A stretch of DNA of 64,000 nucleotides from Mycolicibacterium aichiense. Its GTDB lineage: Bacteria > Actinomycetota > Actinomycetes > Mycobacteriales > Mycobacteriaceae. The stretch spans positions 3,472,001-3,536,000 of the forward strand of contig NZ_AP022561.1 in the NCBI RefSeq assembly GCF_010726245.1. The letters run 5' to 3'. How positions within the stretch are numbered: position 1 is the stretch's first letter; each line of letters begins with the position of its first letter. A program made the position numbers and the translations under genes. Positions 51,238 to 59,576 of this stretch are shown here, one piece after another. The notes under the pieces were generated by a model that saw only the letters and a list, made by a program, of their open reading frames with translations, did no database searches and was not told the DNA's origin.

Positions 51238-52769
51238 GACGCGCGCCTTTCCCGGCTGGCCAGCCGCCGCAGTAGCGGAGAGCGTCCGTGCACCGGCACG
51301 GTGTGCAGGGTGTGCCCGGAGATCCCCCAACCGGCCAGCAGGTGGTTGGCGGCCGTCCATCCGGTGGTGGCGGCACGCTCCATCAGCGCGACCGGCAAGT
51401 CGATGCGAATGCCGTCGCCGGCCAGCGTCAGACCGGGGACCGGGGTGTCCACCGTCGGCCGGTTGGCGAAGGCACCCGGGGAGAACAACGGGCAGTCGTC
51501 ACGCACCAGCAGTGTCTCGTTGACGATCCCGGCCGCCGCGGTCTCCGGGTAGAGCTGGTGCAGCCGAGCCAGCATGCGGTCCCGAAGCTCGTCGACCGCG
51601 GGCGCGTCGCCCACCGAGTACGAATGCACTTCTACAACCGAACCATGATGTGCGCGAGCCCATTCCGCGGCTTCGCTTTCGTAGCCGCTGACCACGCTGA
51701 TGTTGTCGACAGGGTCTAGGCCGCCGGTGCCGAGGAAGGCCGGCCGATCGGAATTCACCGGACGGTCCAGCCACAGCCGCTGCACCATGAACGGCGGCGC
51801 GGTCTGCATCTGCGCCACGTTGTGACGCCAGCTCTGGTCGCCGAGGCCCGGCGAGGCGGCCACGATTCGTTGCAGCGCAGCGACATCGGTGGCCAACACC
51901 ACACCGTCGGCGTCGATTGTGGCCCCGGTGGAATCGCGCACCTGCAGCAGCTTGCCGCCGCCGCGGGTCACCGATTCCACCGCCACTCCCCGGTGCACCC
52001 GAACACCGTGTTCGATCAAGTACTGGCCCAAGGGCTCCCACAGCGCGGTGTCGAAATTCGACGCGGCGACGTCGAAGACCAATCCTTCGCTCGAGCCCAG
52101 GAAGTAGATGTGGAACATCGTCGCCAGCTCCGCCGCCGAGAGCCGCTCCGGCCGGGCGAAGAAACTGCGGGCGAATACCTCGAACGCGAGGTGGCGGGCG
52201 GCGACGGGGAAATTGATGTCGGTCAGGAAAGTGCCCGCGTCGAGCCCGTCGAGCTGCTCATAGATCTCCGGTACCGACACCGCGGCCAGCGGAGCGGCAG
52301 CAACGGCGTTGAGCCGCATCAGGTCCCGCATCCGGAAGGTGGGGCTGCGCAGCGCGAAGGCAAGCGCGTTCCACGGCGGGGTCTTCGGCAGCCCGCGGAA
52401 GGTGTCACGCCGGCCTTCGCCGTCGACCAGCGGATAATCTTCGACGGCCCGCAGCCGCTCGAGCTCGGGATCGGTACGGCGCAACAGCCATCGCAGGTTG
52501 TAGTACTGCCGGAAGAACGCGTGGAAGCCGCGGTTGTTCGCCACCTGCGTACCGTCGGGAAGTTGCTCGGTCCAGCCGCCGACCCGCCCGCCCAGATAGT
52601 GCTGCGACTCCAGAAGGTCAACGGAGACACCGCGTTCGGCCAGGCCGGTGGCTGCCGAAAGGCCGGCGATTCCGCCGCCGACCACGACGACGTGCGGTGT
52701 GGCGGGCAGTGCGTGGGCATGCGGCACCCCGGTGATTGCCGGGTGGGCGACGCGACGAGGGTCGATCAT
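51234..52769 (-). CDS. crtU: Carotenoid desaturase/methyltransferase-like FAD oxidoreductase (CrtU-like)
   Basis: A 511-residue FAD protein. PHVVVVGGGIAGLSAATGLAERGVSVDLLES at about 25-55 is the FAD fold. Then come RVGGWTEQLPDG, NRGFHAFFRQYYNLRWLLRR and a C-terminal GLTLAGDGIRIDLPVALMERAATTGWTAANHLL. The NRGFHAFFRQYYNLR block is characteristic of CrtU, which converts beta-rings into aromatic phi-rings (isorenieratene, chlorobactene). Coupled to crtT-like and Rieske genes by 4-base overlaps. Without a lycopene cyclase nearby, the substrate must come from elsewhere or differ from beta-carotene. Confidence 0.78.
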   Translation of the reverse strand: MIDPRRVAHPAITGVPHAHALPATPHVVVVGGGIAGLSAATGLAERGVSVDLLESQHYLGGRVGGWTEQLPDGTQVANNRGFHAFFRQYYNLRWLLRRTDPELERLRAVEDYPLVDGEGRRDTFRGLPKTPPWNALAFALRSPTFRMRDLMRLNAVAAAPLAAVSVPEIYEQLDGLDAGTFLTDINFPVAARHLAFEVFARSFFARPERLSAAELATMFHIYFLGSSEGLVFDVAASNFDTALWEPLGQYLIEHGVRVHRGVAVESVTRGGGKLLQVRDSTGATIDADGVVLATDVAALQRIVAASPGLGDQSWRHNVAQMQTAPPFMVQRLWLDRPVNSDRPAFLGTGGLDPVDNISVVSGYESEAAEWARAHHGSVVEVHSYSVGDAPAVDELRDRMLARLHQLYPETAAAGIVNETLLVRDDCPLFSPGAFANRPTVDTPVPGLTLAGDGIRIDLPVALMERAATTGWTAANHLLAGWGISGHTLHTVPVHGRSPLLRRLASRERRAS

Positions 52770-53491
52770 CGGGGTGCGTCCGCCAGGAAGGTGTGCACGA
52801 TGTCACGCTGCCAGCCGGGCATCGTCTCGCTGTGCACGCCGGAGAAACCTGCTGCCGTCAAGCGGCGCTGGAAGGCGGCCGCGCCGTCGAAGGTGTTCAC
52901 ACTGCGCCACAGGTGCCGATACAGGGTGGCATTGCGGGTCTGTCGCCAGCCGGACGGGATGATGATGCCCCAGCACACCGCGTTCCAGATGGCGGAGGCG
53001 ACGCGGGAGTCACGCACCGAGTATTCATGCACGGCCAGTGTCCCGCCGGGTCGCAGCAGCTCGCGGAACGTCCGCAACTGCGCGTCCGGGTCGGCGAGGT
53101 TGCGCAACAGATACGCCGCGAGGATGCCGTCGAAGGGACCGTCGACGCCGGCGTCAGCGATCTTCTCGATCGGGCTGTGCACAAAGCGGACCGAATCCGG
53201 CCAGGACTTCACGCTCGCCTCGGCGAGCATGCCCGCGGAAGCGTCGACAGCGACGATCTCGGCATGCGGCGCGGCGTCCAGCAGTGCGGCCGTCGAGGCA
53301 CCCGTGCCGCAGCCGGCGTCCAGCAGCCGCAAACCGCGCCCGCCACCCGGAATCCGCATCCGTCGTGCGGAGATCCGCAGGTGGTCGTGATAGCCCGGAT
53401 TGGCGCCGACCAGTTTGTCGTAGGCGTGCGCGCCGATGTCGAAGGCGCCGGGAACCTGGGCGCGATCCAGGCCGCGATTGGTGACGGTCAT
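52766..53491 (-). CDS. crtT: SAM-dependent methyltransferase (CrtT-like)
   Basis: A 241-residue class I methyltransferase of UbiE type. SAM site RLLDAGCGTGASTAALLDAAP, then VAVDASAGMLAEA and FDGILAAYLLRNLADPD. AGGAG lies 6-7 bases upstream of ATG 53491. The crtT-crtU adjacency repeats the streptomycete crtYTU arrangement, in which CrtT is an unassigned methyltransferase. Its ATGA overlap with crtU couples them. The gap to crtB is 65 bases. Confidence 0.75.
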   Translation of the reverse strand: MTVTNRGLDRAQVPGAFDIGAHAYDKLVGANPGYHDHLRISARRMRIPGGGRGLRLLDAGCGTGASTAALLDAAPHAEIVAVDASAGMLAEASVKSWPDSVRFVHSPIEKIADAGVDGPFDGILAAYLLRNLADPDAQLRTFRELLRPGGTLAVHEYSVRDSRVASAIWNAVCWGIIIPSGWRQTRNATLYRHLWRSVNTFDGAAAFQRRLTAAGFSGVHSETMPGWQRDIVHTFLADAPR

Positions 53492-53556
53492 GATCGATCT
53501 CCTGGATCATCGAGACGGGGCCGCTGCTTTACCCATAACAACATGCCTTCGATCCA

Positions 53557-54477
53557 TCAGTTGGCACCACGGGCGTGGTAGGCCCGGACCAATCCGGAGG
53601 CGAAGACCTGCAGCCGCCGCCCGATGGACACCGAAGCACGTCGGCTGAACACCGCGAAGTCGATGTCTTCGATGCGATCGAGGATCTCCGAGTACAGCGT
53701 GAACGCGGTCGTCACGCAGGGCCTCGACTGCGGGGCGAGCAGGGCGATCCCCTTGCGCGCCTGCCGGTAGACACCGCGGGCGATGTCGTGCTGAGCGGCC
53801 AGCGCGCGGCGCACCTTCGGATCGGTGCGGCGGTTCTGGTGGCACCAGGTCAGCACGTCGCGGTCCACACCGAAGGCGGCGAGTTCGTCGGCGGGCAGGT
53901 AGATGCGGTCGCGCGCGAGGTCCTCGTCGACGTCGCGCAGGAAATTCGTCAGCTGGAAGGCATTCCCGAGCGCCTCGGCGTACGGGGCGGCCTCCTCGGC
54001 GGGCCCGACCGTGCCGAGGATCGGCAGCATCTGCAAGCCGATGACCGCCGCCGAACCACGCATGTAGTGGTTCAGCGCCGGGCGATCCGGATAGTCGGTG
54101 ACGGTGAGATCCATCCGCATCGAGGTCAGGAAGTCGTCGAACAGGTCCCGAGGGATCTGATAGGTGCGGGCGGTGTGCAGCACGGCGGCCAGCACCGGCT
54201 CGGTCTCGTCGCCGTTGAAGAACTTGTCCGACAGTTCGTCGAGGCGCCGCTCACGGTCGGCGACGCTGGCGTCGATCTCCATGTCGTCGAGGATGTCGTC
54301 GGCGTAGCGGGCGAACCCGTACAGCGCGTGCACCGGCGGGCGCTGCGAGGGCGCGAGCAGCCGAGTGGCCAGGAAGTAGGTCCGGCCGTGCTGGGCGTTG
54401 AGACGCCGGCAGTAGCGGTAGGACTCGACCAGTCGCGAATCGTCGATGCCCGCGGCATGCAACTCGGTGTGGATCAT
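53557..54477 (-). CDS. crtB: Phytoene synthase
   Basis: A 306-residue trans-isoprenyl-diphosphate synthase that joins two geranylgeranyl diphosphates head-to-head to phytoene. Asp-rich motifs: ARYADDILDDMEID (first) and ALGNAFQLTNFLRDVDEDLARDRIYLP (second); also LNHYMRGSAAVIGLQMLPILG. ATG 54477 lies 2 bases after the crtI stop, with AGGTAG in the crtI end. Length is normal. Second gene of the operon. Confidence 0.92.
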   Translation of the reverse strand: MIHTELHAAGIDDSRLVESYRYCRRLNAQHGRTYFLATRLLAPSQRPPVHALYGFARYADDILDDMEIDASVADRERRLDELSDKFFNGDETEPVLAAVLHTARTYQIPRDLFDDFLTSMRMDLTVTDYPDRPALNHYMRGSAAVIGLQMLPILGTVGPAEEAAPYAEALGNAFQLTNFLRDVDEDLARDRIYLPADELAAFGVDRDVLTWCHQNRRTDPKVRRALAAQHDIARGVYRQARKGIALLAPQSRPCVTTAFTLYSEILDRIEDIDFAVFSRRASVSIGRRLQVFASGLVRAYHARGAN

Positions 54478-54479
54478 CG

Positions 54480-56003
54480 CTACCTGCTTCCCGACCCGAC
54501 GATGGTGCGTCTGGCGGACGGGTCGTCGACAGCACCGGTGACGCGGTCGGCGGCCAGCCGCCCGGAGATCATCGCTGTCGGGATGCCGACACCGGGCACG
54601 GTCGACCCGCCGGCCAGCACGGCGTTGTCGATACCCCGGACCATGTTGGCCGGCCGGAACGGACCGGTCTGGGCGAAGGTGTGCGCCAGCGCGAAGGGCG
54701 AGCCGGCTGCCATACCTTGCGCCGCCCAGTCGGCGGGGGTGACGACGTCCAGGATCTCGGCACCGTCGGCGAGTCCGGGCATCAGCCGTTCGGCGGCAGT
54801 CGCCACCACCTGGCGCGCGTAGCGCTCGCCGGTCGAACCCCAATCAACCTTGCCCACTTCGAGATTCGGCGCGGGCGCCAGAACGTAGAGCAGATCGCGG
54901 CCGGCCGGTGCGAGGCTCGGGTCGCCCGCGGTGGGCCTGGTCACCAGCAGCGACGGGTCGCTCATCAGCACACCGTCGCGAATGATCTCGTCGAATGTGC
55001 GAGCCCATTGATGCCCGAAGCTGATGTTGTGGTGGAGCAGGCGCTCACCGACGGCGGGAACCCCGACGTGCACCACGACCGCGGACGGCGCCGGCCGCAC
55101 CTTGATCGGACGCCGCGGGGTGCGGCCGAGCAGCTGATAGGTCAACGGCAGCTCGGTCGTGAGTACCACCGCGTCGCACGCGATCCGCTCACCGTCGGCG
55201 GTGCGCACCGCCGTCACTCGCGAACCGGTGCGTTCCAACCCGTCAACGGTGGACCCGTAGCGGAACTGCACACCCGCCGCTTCGGCCGCGGCCGCCATCG
55301 CCTCCGGAACCGCACGCATGCCGCCGCGCGGGAAGTACACGCCCGCAACGGTATCCATGTAGGCAATCACGGCGTAGGCGGCCAGCGCCTGCTGAGGCGG
55401 GACTCCGGCGTAGAGCGCCTGGAAAGTGAAAAGTCGCTGCACGCGCTCGTCGGTGATGAACCGGCCGACCATCCGTTCCCAGCCGCGGAATCCGCCGATC
55501 GCGGCGAGTCGGGCCAGTTGCGGGGTCAGCAGCGACAGCGGGGACGAGAAGTTGGACGCGATGAAACCGTCGAACTCCAACCGGTAGAGCTCGGTGAGCC
55601 AGGCGCGCAGCCGCTGGTAGCCGGCCGCCTGATCCGGGCCGGCGAACTCTTCGATCGCCGCCGCCATCGCACCGGCGTCCGGGTGCACGTCCAGCGAGCA
55701 TCCGTCGGCGAAAGTGGCTCGATACGCGGGAGCCACCGGAACCAGATCCAGGTGGTCGGTCATCGATGCGCCGACGGCGGAGAAAGCGTCGGAGATGATG
55801 TCCGGCATCGTCAGCACAGTGGGCCCGGTGTCGATACGGTAGCCCGCGATGTCGGCCTGTCCCATCCGCCCGCCGGGGAACGGATACCGCTCGACGACAG
55901 TGACCGATCGCCCGCGACCGGCAATGTGCAGCGCAGCCGACAGACCCGACAGGCCCGCGCCCACCACCACGACATGATCGGTGGTGCCCGGGACGGTACG
56001 CAT
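54480..56003 (-). CDS. crtI: Phytoene desaturase
   Basis: A 507-residue FAD enzyme that introduces conjugated double bonds into phytoene towards lycopene. VVVVGAGLSGLSAALHIAGRGRSVTVVERYPFPGGRMG is the dinucleotide-binding region (about 10-45). DTGPTVLTMPDI and the C-terminal GIDNAVLAGGSTVPGVGIPTAMISGR are CrtI hallmarks. ATG 56003 is preceded by AGAGGAGCGATTG. First gene of the operon; 254 bases separate it from the divergent ABC transporter, and I could not define a promoter or a light-response site in that gap. Confidence 0.93.
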   Translation of the reverse strand: MRTVPGTTDHVVVVGAGLSGLSAALHIAGRGRSVTVVERYPFPGGRMGQADIAGYRIDTGPTVLTMPDIISDAFSAVGASMTDHLDLVPVAPAYRATFADGCSLDVHPDAGAMAAAIEEFAGPDQAAGYQRLRAWLTELYRLEFDGFIASNFSSPLSLLTPQLARLAAIGGFRGWERMVGRFITDERVQRLFTFQALYAGVPPQQALAAYAVIAYMDTVAGVYFPRGGMRAVPEAMAAAAEAAGVQFRYGSTVDGLERTGSRVTAVRTADGERIACDAVVLTTELPLTYQLLGRTPRRPIKVRPAPSAVVVHVGVPAVGERLLHHNISFGHQWARTFDEIIRDGVLMSDPSLLVTRPTAGDPSLAPAGRDLLYVLAPAPNLEVGKVDWGSTGERYARQVVATAAERLMPGLADGAEILDVVTPADWAAQGMAAGSPFALAHTFAQTGPFRPANMVRGIDNAVLAGGSTVPGVGIPTAMISGRLAADRVTGAVDDPSARRTIVGSGSR

Positions 56004-56257
56004 CAATCGCTCCTCTCCACGCCGAGGGCTTGGATCGCCCCGGCCGAGCCCCTAGGCGATACCCCACCGGATGCACTTGCAATCAACTGGCTTCGGTCTG
56101 GCCCCCATTCAATGCGAGTAACGGCCTCCACGCTGCAAGCGAGGACACATGGTCACGCACGCGTAATTATTTCGCAGTCCGTCTAGCTGCACATACGCAC
56201 CGATTATCGCAGTTGCGCGTTTACCCATCAACGGTTCGGGAAACCCCGCATCCCATC

Positions 56258-57784
56258 ATGAGACGACCAGCGGTAATGACCGCTGCCCTCGTAATGATCG
56301 GGCTGCTGGCGGCGTGTTCGACGGGTTCGCGGGTCGATCTGGGCGGACCATCGGCGGGCAACATCACGGCGGCGATCGCAGGCGAGCCGGACCAGCTCGA
56401 TCCCCAGCGCAGCACGGCGTACTTTTCCTTCGAGGTGCTGGAGAACGTCTTCGACACCCTGGTCGAGCCCGACGACAACCTCGAGATGCGACCGGCGCTC
56501 GCGGAATCCTGGCAGGTCTCCCCCGACCAACTCACCTGGACCTTTCACCTCCGTCCCGCAGTGAGCTGGCACGACGGCTCGCCATTGCGCGCCTCTGATG
56601 TCGTCTATTCCTACCGGCGGATCATCGACGAGAAACTCGCCAACGCCGACAAGCTCAGCGCGGTCCGTGACGTGCGGGCGCCGGATCCGCAGACGGTGAT
56701 CATCGACGTCGCGCACCCCACCCCGAACCTGCTGACCAACCTCGGCGGCTTCAAAGGGATGGCGATCGTGCAGCGCCGTAATGTCGAGAGCGGCCAGATC
56801 GCGACGCATCCGGTGGGCACCGGACCGTTTGCCTTCACCGGCCGCAAAAGCGGTGACTCGATCACCCTGACCGCCAACAAGAGCTACTGGGGAGGCGCCC
56901 CGGAAGTTCCGGGCGTGACGTTCCGGTTCATCTCCGAACCGTCGACGGCGCTGTCTGCCCTGCAAGCCGGTGAGATCGACTGGACCGACGCCATTCCGCC
57001 GCAGCGGGTCGAGCAGCTGAAGGGCGACGACTCCATTCACCTTGCCGTCACACCGTCCAACGACTACTGGTATCTCGCACTCAACGAAGCACGCGCACCG
57101 TGGAATGACCAACGCGTACGGCAAGCCATCGCCTACGGGATCGACCGGGCGTCGATCGTGCAAGCCACCAGCTACGGGACCGCCACCGCGAATCAGCTTG
57201 CGATTCCCCAAGGTAACCCGTGGTACACGCCGTACGACCACTATCGTCACGACCCGGGCCGCGGGCGAGATCTTCTGCGGCAGGCCGGGATCGGCAAGCA
57301 GAAGCTGGACATGCTGGTCACCAGCGAGTACCCGGAGACGGTCACCGCTGCGCAGATCATCGCCGACAACCTCGCGGAGGTGGGCATCGACGTCAGCATC
57401 CGCACGGTCGATTTCGCAACCTGGCTCGATGAACAGAACAGCGGCCACTTCGACATGCTGATGATGGGGTGGCTCGGCAACATCGATCCCGACGACTTCT
57501 ATTACGCCCAGCATCACACCGGCGGCTCGAGCAACGCGCAGAAATTCTCCGACCCGGATGTCGACCGACTGCTGGACGCGGCGCGCGAAGAGACCGACCG
57601 CGCCCGCCGCCAGGACGACTACGCGCGCGCCGCGACGATCATCGCCGACAAGGCCAGCTACATCTACCTGTACAACCCGTCGGTCATCCAGGCATGGTCG
57701 ACGAATCTGGCCGGATATGACGCCCGCCGCGACGGCGCCGTCAGGTTTCGCTCAGCCCACCTGACGAGAGGTGGGGCGGCGTGA
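56258..57784 (+). CDS. ABC transporter substrate-binding lipoprotein, family 5
   Basis: A 508-residue peptide/nickel-type binding protein. ATG 56258 (MRRPAVMTAALVMIGLLAACS) gives a signal peptide with lipobox LAAC at about residues 17-20. SBP_bac_5 features: LEVLENVFDTLVEPDDNLEMRPALAESW, HLRPAVSWHDGSPLRASDVVYS, PVGTGPFAFTG, ALNEARAPWNDQRVRQAIAYGIDR. It would capture oligopeptides, or another small ligand such as haem or nickel, outside the membrane. No clear Shine-Dalgarno. First of four coupled genes (A-B-C-D order, as in mycobacterial dppABCD). Confidence 0.88.
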   Translation: MRRPAVMTAALVMIGLLAACSTGSRVDLGGPSAGNITAAIAGEPDQLDPQRSTAYFSFEVLENVFDTLVEPDDNLEMRPALAESWQVSPDQLTWTFHLRPAVSWHDGSPLRASDVVYSYRRIIDEKLANADKLSAVRDVRAPDPQTVIIDVAHPTPNLLTNLGGFKGMAIVQRRNVESGQIATHPVGTGPFAFTGRKSGDSITLTANKSYWGGAPEVPGVTFRFISEPSTALSALQAGEIDWTDAIPPQRVEQLKGDDSIHLAVTPSNDYWYLALNEARAPWNDQRVRQAIAYGIDRASIVQATSYGTATANQLAIPQGNPWYTPYDHYRHDPGRGRDLLRQAGIGKQKLDMLVTSEYPETVTAAQIIADNLAEVGIDVSIRTVDFATWLDEQNSGHFDMLMMGWLGNIDPDDFYYAQHHTGGSSNAQKFSDPDVDRLLDAAREETDRARRQDDYARAATIIADKASYIYLYNPSVIQAWSTNLAGYDARRDGAVRFRSAHLTRGGAA

Positions 57785-58725
57785 TCGGGTTCCTTCTGCG
57801 ACGGTTGCTCTATTCGGCGGTGGTGATGTTCGGAGTGCTTGTCGTGGTGTTCGCGCTGGTACACCTGGTGCCCGGCGACCCGGTGCGCATCGCGCTGGGA
57901 ACGCGCTACACGCCCGAGGCTTACCAGGCGTTGCGCGCGGCCAGTGGCCTCGACCGCCCGCTGATCGCACAGTTCTTCTCCTACGCCGCATCGGCGCTGA
58001 CCGGTGACCTCGGGGTCAGCTTCCGCAACGGAGAGCCGGTGACCGCGACGCTGCTCGAGCGGCTGCCCGCCACGGTGTCCCTTGCCCTCGTCGGCATCCT
58101 GATCGCCTTGCTCATCGCACTGCCCGCCGGCATCTATTCCGCTCTGCATCGCGGCCGCGTAGGTGACGGAATCGTCCGGGTGGCAAGTCAATTCGGCGTC
58201 TCGATCCCCGATTTCTGGATGGCGATCCTGCTGATCGGCCTGTTCGCCTCGACCTTGGGCTGGTTGCCCACCTCCGGGTACCGGCCGCTGTTGCAGGACC
58301 CGGGCGGCTGGCTTCGCCACATCGTCTTGCCCGGCCTCACGGTCGGACTGGTGGCCGCAGCGATCATGACCCGCTATGTCCGGTCGGCGGTGCTGGAGGT
58401 CGCCGAGGCCGGCTATGTACGAACAGCCCGGTCCAAAGGACTTGCCCCACTGGTGGTCACCTCCCGGCACATTGTGCGCAACGCGCTGGTCCCGGTGCTG
58501 ACCATCACCGGCATCCAGCTGGCGACGATCCTCGGCGGGGTGATCGTCGTCGAGGTGGTCTTCGCATGGCCGGGGCTGGGGCGGTTGACGTTCAACGCCG
58601 TCGCGGCCCGCGACTATCCGGTGATCCAGGGGGCGGTGCTGCTGATCGCCGCGCTGTTCCTACTGATCAACCTGATCGTCGACGTGCTGTACGCGGTGGT
58701 CGATCCACGGATCCGGCTGTCATGA
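57781..58725 (+). CDS. ABC transporter permease (DppB type)
   Basis: A 314-residue permease with six hydrophobic segments. N-terminal FLLRRLLYSAVVMFGVLVVVFALVHLVPGDPVRIALG is the DppB/OppB N-terminus. The coupling-helix motif EAGYVRTARSKGLAPLVVTSRHIVRNALVP is clear. GTG 57781 overlaps the binding-protein stop. It pairs with the next permease to form the channel. Confidence 0.9.
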   Translation: MIGFLLRRLLYSAVVMFGVLVVVFALVHLVPGDPVRIALGTRYTPEAYQALRAASGLDRPLIAQFFSYAASALTGDLGVSFRNGEPVTATLLERLPATVSLALVGILIALLIALPAGIYSALHRGRVGDGIVRVASQFGVSIPDFWMAILLIGLFASTLGWLPTSGYRPLLQDPGGWLRHIVLPGLTVGLVAAAIMTRYVRSAVLEVAEAGYVRTARSKGLAPLVVTSRHIVRNALVPVLTITGIQLATILGGVIVVEVVFAWPGLGRLTFNAVAARDYPVIQGAVLLIAALFLLINLIVDVLYAVVDPRIRLS

Positions 58726-59576
58726 GAAGGTCGAATTGGCGTTTGCTGCTGGGTAATCCGGTCGCTCTGATCAGCGCGATACTCCTGTTGGCGATCATCA
58801 TCGCTGCGCTCGGCGCCCCATGGCTGGCTCCGTCGGGTGTCAACGATGTCGATGTGCCGAATGCCCTGCAGGCTCCTGGTAGCGCGCACTGGTTCGGTAC
58901 CGACGAACTCGGCCGCGACATCGCCTCCCGGGTGCTGGCCGCGACTCGGGCATCACTGGAAGTCGCCGTCGTCAGCGTCGCATTCGCTCTCGTCGTCGGG
59001 GTGGGCGTCGGCTTGCTCGCCGGGTATCGGGGCGGCTGGGCGGACACGGTGTTGATGAGATGCGTCGACGTCATGTTCGCGTTCCCGGTTCTGTTGTTGG
59101 CGTTGGCGATTGTCGCCGTCCTCGGTCCGGGGCTGACCACCACCATGCTGGCCATCGGCGTCGTCTACACGCCGATCTTCGCCCGGGTAGCCCGGGCGAG
59201 CACACTCGGCGTGCGGGTCGAACCGTATGTGGCGGTGTCACGTTCGATGGGCAGCCCGCACCGCTACATCCTGGCTCGCCACGTGCTGCCCAACATCGCC
59301 GGGCCGCTCATCGTGCAGACGTCGCTGTCGCTGGCGTTCGCGATCCTCTCGGAGGCTGCTCTGTCGTTCCTGGGTCTGGGGCTGCAACCGCCGCAGCCGT
59401 CCTTGGGCCGGATGATCTTCGACTCGCAGGGGTTCGTCACGCTGGCGTGGTGGGTGGCGGTGTTCCCCGGCGTGGCGATTTTCGTGATCGTGCTGGCGTT
59501 CAATCTGTTGGGCGACGGGCTTCGAGATGTTCTGGATCCCAAGCAGCGCACGTCGACCGAGGCGAGGCGGGGCTGA
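58722..59576 (+). CDS. ABC transporter permease (DppC type)
   Basis: A 284-residue permease with six hydrophobic segments. GTDELGRDIASRVLAATRASLEVA and the coupling motif RVARASTLGVRVEPYVAVSRSMG are standard DppC/OppC marks. ATG 58722 overlaps the previous stop, and its own stop overlaps the ATPase start by one base (TGATG). Confidence 0.9.
   Translation: MRRSNWRLLLGNPVALISAILLLAIIIAALGAPWLAPSGVNDVDVPNALQAPGSAHWFGTDELGRDIASRVLAATRASLEVAVVSVAFALVVGVGVGLLAGYRGGWADTVLMRCVDVMFAFPVLLLALAIVAVLGPGLTTTMLAIGVVYTPIFARVARASTLGVRVEPYVAVSRSMGSPHRYILARHVLPNIAGPLIVQTSLSLAFAILSEAALSFLGLGLQPPQPSLGRMIFDSQGFVTLAWWVAVFPGVAIFVIVLAFNLLGDGLRDVLDPKQRTSTEARRG

Noticed and set aside
54681..56186. 501-codon open frame antisense to crtI
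   Set aside because: Overlaps crtI entirely, with low-complexity basic protein and no motif. The same holds for the long frames antisense to kasB, the Hsp70-like gene and crtU.
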